A stretch of 16,959 bases of DNA from CAYRPN01 sp964426135 (GTDB taxonomy: Bacteria; Planctomycetota; Phycisphaerae; Phycisphaerales; Phycisphaeraceae), in contig CAYRPN010000125.1 of assembly GCA_964426135.1 (NCBI GenBank), positions 1-16,959 on the forward strand. The letters run 5' to 3'. The notes below the pieces were generated by a model, which was not told the DNA's origin, did not search any database, and saw only the letters and a list, made by a program, of their open reading frames with translations. The first letter of the stretch is position 1. Each line of letters begins with the position of its first letter. Position numbers and translations under genes: made by a program. Below are positions 7,368 through 13,716 of this stretch, piece after piece.

Positions 7368-7434
7368 GTAGGGTGGGCATTGCCCACCGCGATCAACCTC
7401 GTGCCTCATCGGCGGTGGGCGGAGCCCAACCTAC
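7368..7434. repeat. inverted pair of a GTAGG..GGGC palindromic repeat
   Basis: Bases 7368-7389 (GTAGGGTGGGCATTGCCCAC...) match the reverse complement of 7413-7434 with four differences in 22. The pair fills most of the 79-bp gap between the lipoprotein gene and the aldolase-like gene. Its right end overlaps the TAG stop codon (7431-7433) of the lipoprotein gene, so the repeat provides that stop. Confidence 0.75.
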
Positions 7435-8018
7435 TTCGGATCGCTCAACATCATCTTCCAATCGGCCTTGCGCTTGCGGTGCCAGGTGTCCAGCGCCTTA
7501 AAAGACGCCTGCTGGGCGGGTGACAGATTGCGGATGCCCGCGTAGCCAAAAAGGTCGGGTGAAATCAGCCAGAACTCCTCGTAGCGGCGGATGAGGAAAA
7601 TCGCGGCGAGCTCGGCGGGGCCGGTGCGGCCGGGGTTCTGCTGGACAAGGACGACGGCACACTCTTTTTCCTGCTGCGATTCGAGCACCTTGAAATCCTC
7701 GCCGCCGCGCGACATGTCGATGCCGATCTTCTCGAATCGCTGGCGGGTGGAGGTCGCCGCCGGCGTGCCGTAGTTAATCTCGTCGACCATGTTCAGCGCC
7801 GCAGGCACATCGTTGTATTTCATCGCGGCGCGGAATCGCTCCACCACTTCGCGCGGCGTCGTGGCTTCCCCAAGCTCCAGCGCGGCCTTGATCTTCGGAT
7901 TCATCGGAGCCGGCGCGGGCTGCTGCTGCTGCTGGTGTTGCTGCTGCTGACAGCCAAGCGCCACCAGCAGCGCCGTGGTGAGCCATGAACACAACAGGCT
8001 GGCAAACGCATCTTTCAT
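7431..8018 (-). CDS. predicted lipoprotein of unknown function in the BMC cluster
   Basis: The 195-residue protein has a signal peptide (MKDAFASLLCSWLTTALLVALGC, lipid-modified C23 predicted). A Gln-rich stretch with nine Gln and one His and a short Pro/Ala linker follow. The globular part (about residues 50-195) starts TTPREVVERFRAAMKYNDVPAALNMVDE, a pattern also seen in DUF4878/SnoaL-like (NTF2-fold) lipoproteins, and holds AELAAIFLIRRYEEFWLISPDLFG. It would be exported and membrane-anchored, which is odd among genes for a cytoplasmic shell and its enzymes. The ATG at 8018 is set by the signal peptide, as upstream codons are inside an inverted repeat. Family assignment is uncertain. Confidence 0.7.
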   Translation of the reverse strand: MKDAFASLLCSWLTTALLVALGCQQQQHQQQQQPAPAPMNPKIKAALELGEATTPREVVERFRAAMKYNDVPAALNMVDEINYGTPAATSTRQRFEKIGIDMSRGGEDFKVLESQQEKECAVVLVQQNPGRTGPAELAAIFLIRRYEEFWLISPDLFGYAGIRNLSPAQQASFKALDTWHRKRKADWKMMLSDPK

Positions 8019-8042
8019 GTCTACGAACCGGCGAGGAACTAC

Positions 8043-8133
8043 CGTAGGGTGCGTCAAGGCTCTGCGCGGACGCACCACTGACAAACGGAGGCGCAACATG
8101 GTGCGTCCGCGCCGAGCCTTGACGCACCCTACG
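8043..8133. repeat. long inverted repeat, copy 1 (35-bp arms)
   Basis: Arm 8043-8077 begins CGTAGGGTGCGTCAAGGCTC and equals the reverse complement of 8099-8133 with one mismatch. The arms flank 21 bases. It lies between the class II aldolase gene and the lipoprotein gene. A second copy with the same arms lies at 9044-9163. It encodes no protein and looks like a miniature, non-autonomous palindromic element. Confidence 0.85.
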
Positions 8134-8169
8134 CCGCCGCACCATGCACCGCCGCCGGCGGCGGGCTGA

Positions 8170-9018
8170 TCACTTCACGCCCGCCAGAATCTGATCCGTG
8201 ATCGCTTGCACCATCGCCTCGAATCCGTCGTCGGCAGCGCCCTTGCCGCCGCACTCGCAGCTCTTGCTGGCGGTGTGTTCGAAGGTGGTGAGGAACGGCT
8301 GATCCTGCTTGCTCGCGCATCCCGAGGGCGCACAAGCGAGGCGGGAGTCGGGCATGCCGAAGCGCTGCTTCAGTTGCAGCAGTTCCGTCATCTGATTGGA
8401 GTTGAGCACGTTCACCTGGCCAAGCTGGCGGGCGAGGATGAGCTGCTTGCAGTAATTGTCGAGGATTTCCAGCAAGTAGTAGGCATCCATCAGCGTCTTG
8501 CCGAAGCTGACCGAGCCGTGGTTCGCCATGAGGATCGTGTTGGACTCGGGCGTGATCTTGTCGATGAAACTCTCGGGCAGCTTCGGGCCGCCGGGTGTGG
8601 CGTAGGCGGCGTAAATCGTCTGACCGAGGAACACCTCGGCCTCGGGATGAATGCCCGACGGCAGCGGAATGTTCGCGATGCAGAACGCCACGGCGTGCGG
8701 AGGGTGCGAGTGGATCACCGCCTTGATGTCCGGCCGCTTCTTGTAGATCGCCAGGTGCACCATCACTTCGCTGGTGCGCTTGCGGCCGCGCGGGTTGGAC
8801 TCCACCTGGTTGCCGTCCATGTCGACGACGCAGATGTCCTCCGGATCGAGCATGCCCTTGCTGATTCCGGTGGGCGTGCAGAGGACGCGATCGTCGCTGA
8901 CGCGCACGGAGTGATTGCCTTCGTTGCCGGCGCAGAAGCCGCGGAGCCAGATGTTGCGACCGATGTCGCAGATGGCTTTTTTAACTTGCCAGACGGGTTG
9001 GGTGGTGGTTGTTGCCAT
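8170..9018 (-). CDS. class II aldolase (fuculose/rhamnulose-1-phosphate type) with C-terminal targeting tail
   Basis: The 282-residue protein belongs to the zinc-dependent class II aldolase/adducin family. Ligands visible are H103 and H105 in IHSHPPHAVAF and H167 in MANHGS, with E84 (RTSEVMVHLAIY) at the catalytic glutamate position. NEGNHSVR (32-39) and TPTGISKG (48-55) are the phosphate-binding elements. In PVM microcompartments this enzyme splits L-fuculose-1-phosphate or L-rhamnulose-1-phosphate into DHAP and L-lactaldehyde. After the catalytic domain (to about 225) there is a Cys-rich linker (C229, C234, C254, C256) and a terminal amphipathic helix (about 264-280, DGFEAMVQAITDQIL) that looks like an encapsulation peptide. 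AAGGA about 10 bases upstream supports the start. Confidence 0.9.
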   Translation of the reverse strand: MATTTTQPVWQVKKAICDIGRNIWLRGFCAGNEGNHSVRVSDDRVLCTPTGISKGMLDPEDICVVDMDGNQVESNPRGRKRTSEVMVHLAIYKKRPDIKAVIHSHPPHAVAFCIANIPLPSGIHPEAEVFLGQTIYAAYATPGGPKLPESFIDKITPESNTILMANHGSVSFGKTLMDAYYLLEILDNYCKQLILARQLGQVNVLNSNQMTELLQLKQRFGMPDSRLACAPSGCASKQDQPFLTTFEHTASKSCECGGKGAADDGFEAMVQAITDQILAGVK

Positions 9019-9043
9019 ATTCTGTTTTCCTTGCGAACGTCGG

Positions 9044-9163
9044 CGTAGGGTGCGTCAAGGCTCAGTGCGGACGCACCATGTTGTGCAAACGATTTTCTGC
9101 ATGTCGCTTCCAATACGGAGATCCAATGCGGTGCGTCCGCGCCGAGCCTTGACGCACCCTACG
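9044..9163. repeat. long inverted repeat, copy 2 (34-bp arms)
   Basis: Arm 9044-9077 matches the reverse complement of 9130-9163 with two mismatches, and both match the arms of the copy at 8043-8133. The 52-base centre differs from that of copy 1. It fills the gap between a BMC-P gene, whose stop is at 9167-9169, and the class II aldolase gene. The two copies thus bracket the aldolase gene. Confidence 0.85.
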
Positions 9164-9166
9164 ACG

Positions 9167-9463
9167 TCACGCCTCGATCGTGTCGAGGATCGCCGCGTTG
9201 TACGCATCGACCGGTACGCGGCCGGGCCAGAACGGCATGCTTGCCTCGCGGCCTTCGCTGACCGCGATGATCTGACCTTCGTGCGCGCCCAGGTCGTCGT
9301 ACACCACGAGCGACTCGGGCATCGGACTCTTGCGCTTCATGCCGCTGTCGTGACCCGCCAGCGCCTGATGATCGAACGCATCGACAATGAGCAGCGTCGC
9401 CGACTTCAGATCAGGAAGCCGGCGGCTCAAAGTCAGGTTGCCGATGACGCGGGCGAGTCGCAT
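9167..9463 (-). CDS. BMC-P shell vertex protein (EutN/CcmL family)
   Basis: The 98-residue protein begins MRLARVIGNLTLSRRLPDLKSATLLIVD, the usual opening of EutN/CcmL pentamers that cap the vertices of microcompartment shells. The following LVVYDDLGAHEGQIIAVSEG matches the family's 'AVD.LGAG.G..V....G' core, and it ends VPVDAYNAAILDTIE. It is one of three different BMC-P genes in the cluster, which fits the PVM type. The ATG is preceded directly by the GTTAGC repeat, leaving no Shine-Dalgarno sequence. Confidence 0.9.
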   Translation of the reverse strand: MRLARVIGNLTLSRRLPDLKSATLLIVDAFDHQALAGHDSGMKRKSPMPESLVVYDDLGAHEGQIIAVSEGREASMPFWPGRVPVDAYNAAILDTIEA

Positions 9464-9467
9464 AAGA

Positions 9468-9541
9468 AGCCGTTAGCTGTTAGCTGTTAGCTGTTAGCCT
9501 AAGACAGCCTGCATTGAGCTAATGGCTGTCGGCTAACGGCT
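9468..9541. repeat. GTTAGC-type heptamer repeat, inverted pair, copy 1
   Basis: Heptamers of the form CTGTTAG run from 9471 to about 9498, and an opposed, more degenerate copy ends in GCTAACGGCT (9532-9541). AGCCGTTAGC (9468-9477) is its exact complement. The element occupies nearly the whole gap between the RpiB-like gene and the BMC-P gene and reaches within 5 bases of the start codon. Confidence 0.85.
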
Positions 9542-9548
9542 CCCGGCT

Positions 9549-10652
9549 TCATCCACACCGATGCAAATCCGCCAGATCGCGTTCGACCGGCGGGGGCGCT
9601 ACGGGCGCCTGCTGCATGAAACGTTCGAGCATCGCGGTCATCGCGCGGACGCCGTGATGCGGGTACTCGATGATCAGCACGTTGGCGCCGACATCGCGGA
9701 TGCCTTGTTCGACAGCCTCGCCGCAGGTGGCGACGACGGCGCGGATCGCGGCGCAGCGGTTTGCGAGCACCACGGCTCGGGCCGCGCTGGGGACGAAGAG
9801 CACGCCGCCGGCGGTCTGTTTCGATTTGATCGCGCGGGCTAGTTCGCGGATGACGTTGCTCATCGCGCTGCTGTTGGGGCCGGCGGCAAGGGGACGGAGC
9901 ACGCCCGAAGGTTGGCGACGCACGGCTTCGCGCACGCCGGAGCAGTTGCCGTCGATCCACCAGAGATAGCCGTGGGACGAGTTTCCAACTCGTCCGTCCG
10001 TACTCGCGCTTTGAAGCGAACGACCGGCTCGCCCTTCGTCAGCGGGGGCGCCGGCGCCCGCGGCGGCGGACGAGATGGAATCTCGTCCCACTGCGGCGGC
10101 CTCGACTCGCTTCACGCGATCCTTTTTCTGCCGGGCCAGGTCGTTGGCCAGCGGCGTGAGTTTTGCGTCGAGCGACAGCCACGCAACGCCGTCGGCGGCC
10201 GCGTCGAGCGCTTCCTGCAACTGCTTCGCCGTGACGATGCCGGTGAGCGGTACGATCCTGGCGCTGCGGCGAGCATCAGCCTGTGCCGCGAAATCTTCGG
10301 GTGGCTCGGCGCGATTCGGCAGCGCGATCGATCCAGCATTCAACCGGCCGCCGCCAGCCGTGCGCGGATCGAAATCCTCTGGCGGTTCCTCGCCGCCGTC
10401 GGCATTCAAGCCGCGGGACGATGCCGGCGCTTGGCCGCGCAACTTGCCCGCCAGTTCGGGGAACTTCGAATAATCACCGGTGCATTGGCCGATGGGCGGC
10501 TGCACGTGGACGGGCGATGCGTGCGCGACGTTCCCGATATCCGACGCGCTCGCCGCCGACGAAGCCCCACCACGCGACAAACCCTGCTCGCGCAGGGCTT
10601 CGATCACGAGTTTCGTGATCAGGTCGACGAGTTGGCGGTCGGCTTCGTTCAT
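9549..10652 (-). CDS. RpiB/LacAB-like BMC-associated protein with N-terminal encapsulation helix
   Basis: The 367-residue protein starts with an amphipathic helix (MNEADRQLVDLITKLVIEALREQ, residues 1-23) like the encapsulation peptides of BMC enzymes. A low-complexity linker follows (about 25-130, with EEPPEDF and AEPPEDF repeated). The C-terminal part (about 285-355), with GGVLFVPSAARAVVLANRCAAIRAVV and DVGANVLIIEYPHHGVRAMTAMLERFM, follows the pattern of RpiB/LacA/LacB sugar-phosphate isomerases. The RpiB active-site sequence is not preserved, so it may not be catalytic. It may be an isomerase-like partner or scaffold drawn into the shell, which is inference. Residues 188-227 are encoded by a 120-bp palindromic element inserted in frame. 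The stop codon lies in the end of a repeat. Confidence 0.6.
   Translation of the reverse strand: MNEADRQLVDLITKLVIEALREQGLSRGGASSAASASDIGNVAHASPVHVQPPIGQCTGDYSKFPELAGKLRGQAPASSRGLNADGGEEPPEDFDPRTAGGGRLNAGSIALPNRAEPPEDFAAQADARRSARIVPLTGIVTAKQLQEALDAAADGVAWLSLDAKLTPLANDLARQKKDRVKRVEAAAVGRDSISSAAAGAGAPADEGRAGRSLQSASTDGRVGNSSHGYLWWIDGNCSGVREAVRRQPSGVLRPLAAGPNSSAMSNVIRELARAIKSKQTAGGVLFVPSAARAVVLANRCAAIRAVVATCGEAVEQGIRDVGANVLIIEYPHHGVRAMTAMLERFMQQAPVAPPPVERDLADLHRCG
9972..10091. repeat. 120-bp palindromic element inside the RpiB-like coding region
   Basis: Arm 9972-9996 matches the reverse complement of 10067-10091 with two mismatches in 25. Each arm is itself a hairpin: GACGAGTT-TCC-AACTCGTC and GACGAGAT-GGA-ATCTCGTC. 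The element is read through in frame as residues 188-227 (VGRDSISS at one end, GRVGNSSHG at the other), in a stretch with no recognisable fold. Confidence 0.85.
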
Positions 10653-10660
10653 GAATGTTT

Positions 10661-10738
10661 GGTTTCAGGTTTCAAGTTACAGAGTTTCAAGTTTGAACTC
10701 TGCCACATGAAACCGTAAACCTGAAACCTGAAACCTGA
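10661..10738. repeat. GAAACCT heptamer repeat, inverted pair
   Basis: TTTCAGG/TTTCAAG units (10662-10678) face GAAACCT/TAAACCT heptamers (10709-10738), which are the reverse complement. It fills the gap between the BMC-P gene ending at 10742 and the RpiB-like gene. Confidence 0.8.
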
Positions 10739-10741
10739 TAC

Positions 10742-10996
10742 TCAATCCACAATCCCCATCGTCCACCATCTTGCCGGGCTCTGGTCGTTCTTGAGCATCC
10801 CGCGCAATCCGAGTCCGTCGCTGCTGATCATCACGGTGTCGCCTTTGCCGGCTCCGAGCTGATCCACCGCGATCACCGGATCGCCCTGCGGCTTACCATC
10901 GATGCCCAGCGGAAACACAATCAGCAACTTCTGCTTCGCAAGCGAAGCGTGCTTCACGGTGGCGGTCACGCGGCCTTGGACGAGGGCGAGTTGCAT
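10742..10996 (-). CDS. BMC-P shell vertex protein (EutN/CcmL family)
   Basis: The 84-residue protein, short but within the family range, opens MQLALVQGRVTATVKHASLAKQKLLIVFPLG. It continues with DPVIAVDQLGAGKGDTVMISSDG and ends ARWWTMGIVD, all core EutN/CcmL features. It should form pentamers at shell vertices. It stands between the RpiB-like gene and the aldehyde dehydrogenase gene, on both sides separated by heptamer repeats. No Shine-Dalgarno sequence is seen before its ATG, where a GTTAGC repeat ends. Confidence 0.9.
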   Translation of the reverse strand: MQLALVQGRVTATVKHASLAKQKLLIVFPLGIDGKPQGDPVIAVDQLGAGKGDTVMISSDGLGLRGMLKNDQSPARWWTMGIVD

Positions 10997-11008
10997 GGGA
11001 AGCCTAAA

Positions 11009-11122
11009 AAGCCGTTAGCCATTAGCCGTTAGCTCAAGACACCGGACACTTGCGATCGCCGTCCATTGGCGCTCTCGGAAACATTCCGAAGCTAACGGCT
11101 AACGGCTTTCGGCTAACGGCTT
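11009..11122. repeat. GTTAGC-type heptamer repeat, inverted pair, copy 2
   Basis: AGCCGTTAGCCATTAGCC and following units (11010-11034) face GCTAACGGCTAACGGCT-type units (11089-11122). Together they cover the 129-bp gap between the aldehyde dehydrogenase and BMC-P genes almost from stop to start codon. Confidence 0.85.
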
Positions 11123-11125
11123 CTC

Positions 11126-12592
11126 TCAAACAATCCTCAACCCACCACTGACCGTCACCCTTCTGAACCGCGTGAACGTCAGCGGCGTGGTGACGCCTTC
11201 GCCGGTGGGCGTGGCGATGGAGTAGCTCGGATAACCTTCGCCGCCGATACCCAGGCAGCCGGTGCTTGGGCCGTTGACAGCGAACAAAGTCGTGTTCATC
11301 ACCTGGCCCATGCGGGTGATGTTCTTGATGTTGTTCGAGTGAATGCAGGCGGTGTGGCCGAAGCCGTGCTCGTGCTTGATGGCCATCTCCAGTGCGTGCT
11401 CGAAGTTCTTGGCGCGGATGAAGGGCACGAACGGCATCATCTGTTCCTCGGGCACGAACGGATTGCTCTCGTCCGTCTCGCCGAAGAGCAGATCGACGCC
11501 GTCGCGGATGTTCAGGCCGATCGCTTTGCCGAGGAACGACGGATCCTTGCCGACGTAATCCTTGTTCACCGCGTAGTGGTCCTTGGCCCAGGTGAACGCC
11601 ACATCGGTGAGCTTCTGAATCGCGGCGGCGGCGAGTTCCACCGCGCCGGCGCGGCGCATGGCGTCCATCATCTTGTCGAAGACGCTCTCAACGACGAAGA
11701 CTTCCTTCTCGCCGATGCAGAGCAGATTGTTGTCGAACGCAGCGCCGGCGATGATCGATTTCGCCGCGTTGTCGAAGTCGGCGGTTTCATCGACGACCAC
11801 GGGCGGGTTGCCGGGACCGGCGACGATGGCGCGCTTGGTCTGCTTCATCGCGGCGCGGGCCACGGCGGGGCCGCCGGTCACGACCAGCAGCGGAATGCCC
11901 GGGTGCTGGAAGATTTCCTCCGCGGTGCGGAGCGTGGGCGGATCCATGATGGTCAAGAGCGGACCGACGCCGAACTGTGCCTTGATCGCCTTGTTGTAAA
12001 CCTCCACCGCCATGGCGGCGCAGCGGGCGCCGCTGGGGTGCGGGTTGTAAACGATGCTGTTTCCCGCGGCGATCATGCTGATCGCGTTGGCGGTCAGGGT
12101 GGGGATGGAGTGCGTGACGGGCGTGATGGCGCCGATGACGCCCCAGGGCGCGGCCTCGTCGAGGCCGATGCCGTTGTCGCCGCTGTGAGCGCGGGTGGTG
12201 AGGAACTCGACGCCGGGGATGTTGTCGAGCAGCTCGAGCTTGAGCACCTTGTGATCGAGCCGGCCGATTTTCGTCTCATCGAACTCGATCTTGCCCCACT
12301 CTTTCGAGTTCTGCTTCACGATGCTCTTGATGAGCTTGATGATGCCGCGGCGGAGATTGAGTCCGCCGGCGGCGAGTTGGTCCTGCGCTTTCGTCGCGGC
12401 TTCCACGGCCGCATCGACGCTGGCGAAGCGGCCGGTGACGGGATCATTCGTGCCGCCGGCGGAAGGGGGCGCGGACATGGGCGAACTGCTCGGCGCGGCC
12501 GGCGTCTTGGCGCCGCCCGCAGTGCCGCCTGCGCTGCCGAGACGTTTCACCACTTCCTGCACGACACTGGCGATCAACGTTGCCTGGTCCAT
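11126..12592 (-). CDS. CoA-acylating aldehyde dehydrogenase of the BMC (PduP/EutE type)
   Basis: The 488-residue enzyme would oxidise an aldehyde, here probably lactaldehyde, with NAD+ and CoA to the acyl-CoA inside the shell. Residues 1-19 (MDQATLIASVVQEVVKRLG) form an amphipathic encapsulation helix, joined by a Gly/Ala/Pro/Ser linker (20-50) to the catalytic domain. Visible family elements are ITPVTHSIPTLTANAISMIAAGNSIVYNPHP (156-186), the nucleotide-binding VVTGGPAVARAAM, AGPGNPPVVVDETAD, and the catalytic cysteine C292 in FDNNLLCIGEKE. Length and order fit PduP/EutE. The start at 12592 is favoured because it begins the encapsulation helix and has AAGGAT about 8 bases upstream, although the frame stays open to 12667. 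Confidence 0.94.
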   Translation of the reverse strand: MDQATLIASVVQEVVKRLGSAGGTAGGAKTPAAPSSSPMSAPPSAGGTNDPVTGRFASVDAAVEAATKAQDQLAAGGLNLRRGIIKLIKSIVKQNSKEWGKIEFDETKIGRLDHKVLKLELLDNIPGVEFLTTRAHSGDNGIGLDEAAPWGVIGAITPVTHSIPTLTANAISMIAAGNSIVYNPHPSGARCAAMAVEVYNKAIKAQFGVGPLLTIMDPPTLRTAEEIFQHPGIPLLVVTGGPAVARAAMKQTKRAIVAGPGNPPVVVDETADFDNAAKSIIAGAAFDNNLLCIGEKEVFVVESVFDKMMDAMRRAGAVELAAAAIQKLTDVAFTWAKDHYAVNKDYVGKDPSFLGKAIGLNIRDGVDLLFGETDESNPFVPEEQMMPFVPFIRAKNFEHALEMAIKHEHGFGHTACIHSNNIKNITRMGQVMNTTLFAVNGPSTGCLGIGGEGYPSYSIATPTGEGVTTPLTFTRFRRVTVSGGLRIV

Positions 12593-12634
12593 GGGGCGAT
12601 CCTTGGTATCGACGCGGTTCTTTGGCCGCGTCCT

Positions 12635-12661
12635 CGCGGGGCAAGGCCCCGCGGCTAAACG
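12635..12661. repeat. palindromic repeat of the CTAAACG family
   Basis: CGCGGGGC (12635-12642) pairs with GCCCCGCG (12646-12653) around AAG, followed by GCTAAACG. It lies in the leader of the aldehyde dehydrogenase gene. Confidence 0.7.
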
Positions 12662-12717
12662 TTCCATTGTGCGGACTGCGAAACAGGTGGGAGGTTGACG
12701 ATGCGCCGGCGAATCTT

Positions 12718-12742
12718 CCGCCCTTCGGGCGGGCGCTAAACG
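12718..12742. repeat. palindromic repeat of the CTAAACG family, variant core
   Basis: CCGCCC (12718-12723) pairs with GGGCGG (12727-12732) around TTC, then GCGCTAAACG. It shares the tail but not the core with the neighbouring copy at 12635. It lies 20 bases after the stop of the BMC-P gene. Confidence 0.6.
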
Positions 12743-12762
12743 GCGGATCGTTCACGCACTCG

Positions 12763-13161
12763 TCACTCCACTTTCCTGCCCATCACCACGGCCTCGTCGA
12801 CGATGCCGATGACCAGCGCGTCGACGGGAATCTTGTTGAATCCCTCAGCCATGCGAGCGCTGCTGCCCTGCACGATCAAGACGAGCTGGCCTTCGCCGGC
12901 GCCCAGGTTGTCCAGCGCGACAATGGCGCGGCCGGTGACCTGGAACTTGCCGCCGCCCGTTGCCCCGCCGTTGCCCGCGCCTTGTTCGGCATGGCCCCTT
13001 GGAGGGGCCATGCCTGGGTTCCCCGCGCCGCCATCGCCGCCGGCCGTGCTCGGATCGTCGTAATCGATGCGCAGCGGCTCGACGAGCAACAGCTTCTGGG
13101 CCCGCATCGACGGGTCCTTCTGCGTGGTGACGACGTGGCCTTTGACGCGTGCGAGGAACAT
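12763..13161 (-). CDS. BMC-P shell vertex protein with an inserted palindrome-encoded loop
   Basis: The 132-residue protein is a EutN/CcmL-family vertex protein. MFLARVKGHVVTTQKDPSMRAQKLLLVEPL (1-30) and VTGRAIVALDNLGAGEGQLVLIVQGSSARM (75-104) are the two halves of the core, and it ends with KIPVDALVIGIVDEAVV. Between the halves lies an extra loop of about 35 residues (about 36-71) rich in Gly/Ala/Asn, so it is longer than the usual 85-100 residues. Residues 50-58 (GMAPPRGHA) are encoded by a 27-bp palindrome also present in deoR. The loop is at a place where EutN/CcmL proteins tolerate length variation, so the pentamer could still form. The frame is open upstream to 13233 but only through tandem repeats. 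Confidence 0.88.
   Translation of the reverse strand: MFLARVKGHVVTTQKDPSMRAQKLLLVEPLRIDYDDPSTAGGDGGAGNPGMAPPRGHAEQGAGNGGATGGGKFQVTGRAIVALDNLGAGEGQLVLIVQGSSARMAEGFNKIPVDALVIGIVDEAVVMGRKVE
12988..13014. repeat. 27-bp palindrome inside a BMC-P coding region
   Basis: GGCATGGCCCCT (12988-12999) pairs perfectly with AGGGGCCATGCC (13003-13014) around TGG. It differs by one base from the copy in deoR (5735-5761), and both are followed by TG on the plus strand. It is translated in the same frame in both genes. Confidence 0.9.
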
Positions 13162-13174
13162 GGGGAAGAGGGAA

Positions 13175-13300
13175 GGGACTAAGGGACTAAGGGGCGGAGG
13201 GACAAAGGGAAAAACAGCGAAGGGGAGAGGCACGGGAACGTGGTCGCGGGCTTGGGATTGCCCTACGTCCCTTCGTCCCTACGTCCCTCAGTCCCTTCGT
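13175..13300. repeat. octamer repeats as an inverted pair
   Basis: Four octamers GGGACTAA, GGGACTAA, GGGGCGGA, GGGACAAA (13175-13206) face five octamers CCCTACGT, CCCTTCGT, CCCTACGT, CCCTCAGT, CCCTTCGT (13261-13300). The arms are roughly complementary and fill the BMC-H to BMC-P gap. Confidence 0.85.
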
Positions 13301-13305
13301 TCTTC

Positions 13306-13569
13306 TCACACCTTCTCCACGCCTTCGTGCGGCCGGGCGATCACGTGGACGCTGACGACTTCGCCGACGCGACGCGCGGCTTCGGCGCCGGCGTCAACGG
13401 CGGCCTTGACCGCGGCGACGTCGCCTTCGACCGTGATGGCGACCAGGCCGCTGCCGACCTTCGCCTGTTTCACGAATTTCACGTTCGCAGCCTTAAGCGC
13501 CACGTCGAGCGCTTCCACCGCGCCGATGAGGCCTTTCGTTTCGATCATGCCGATTGCCTGCTGAGCCAT
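13306..13569 (-). CDS. BMC-H shell protein
   Basis: The 87-residue single-domain BMC protein begins MAQQAIGMIETKGLIGAVEALDVALKAANV. The pore loop KVGSGLV has the usual Gly-Ser-Gly (39-41), then GDVAAVKAAVDAGAEAARRVGEVVSVHVIARPHE. Such proteins form the hexameric facets of the shell, with the central pore lined by this loop. GGAG about 8 bases before the ATG at 13569 supports this start; further upstream the frame runs into repeats. It resembles the BMC-H at 15522-15815 closely, so the two are probably a duplication. Confidence 0.95.
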   Translation of the reverse strand: MAQQAIGMIETKGLIGAVEALDVALKAANVKFVKQAKVGSGLVAITVEGDVAAVKAAVDAGAEAARRVGEVVSVHVIARPHEGVEKV

Positions 13570-13580
13570 GGTAGGTCTCC

Positions 13581-13626
13581 GAGTTGGGGGTTCTGAGTTG
13601 TGGAGTCTGAGTTCTGAGTCTTGTGT
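13581..13626. repeat. GAGTTCT-type short tandem repeat before a BMC-H gene
   Basis: Imperfect units of GAGTTCT/GAGTTGT/GAGTCT occur in tandem upstream of the BMC-H gene. A related sequence (GGTTCTGAGTTTTTAGTTCTGG) precedes the BMC-H gene at 15522-15815. Confidence 0.6.
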
Positions 13627-13689
13627 TTCACCGCATGCGCTTGCGCATCGTTTCTTTTCATTCGCCGACGCCAGGTTCACCGTCCAGAC

Positions 13690-13716
13690 GCCTGCGGCGT
13701 TTCCGCTAAACAGCGG
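13690..13716. repeat. CTAAACG-like repeat overlapping the acetate kinase stop codon
   Basis: GCGTTTCCGCTAAACAGCGG includes CTAAAC and a CCGCT/AGCGG pair. The TAG stop of the acetate kinase gene (13706-13708 on the minus strand) lies within it. It is a weaker member of the family. Confidence 0.45.

Noticed and set aside
8043..9163. Insertion sequence or composite transposon bounded by the CGTAGGG arms
   Set aside because: No transposase gene lies between or beside the arms and target duplications could not be recognised, so it is recorded as a repeat only.
11339..12658. 439-residue plus-strand frame in the aldehyde dehydrogenase region
   Set aside because: It is antisense to a gene with a complete dehydrogenase sequence and its composition is that of a GC-rich shadow.
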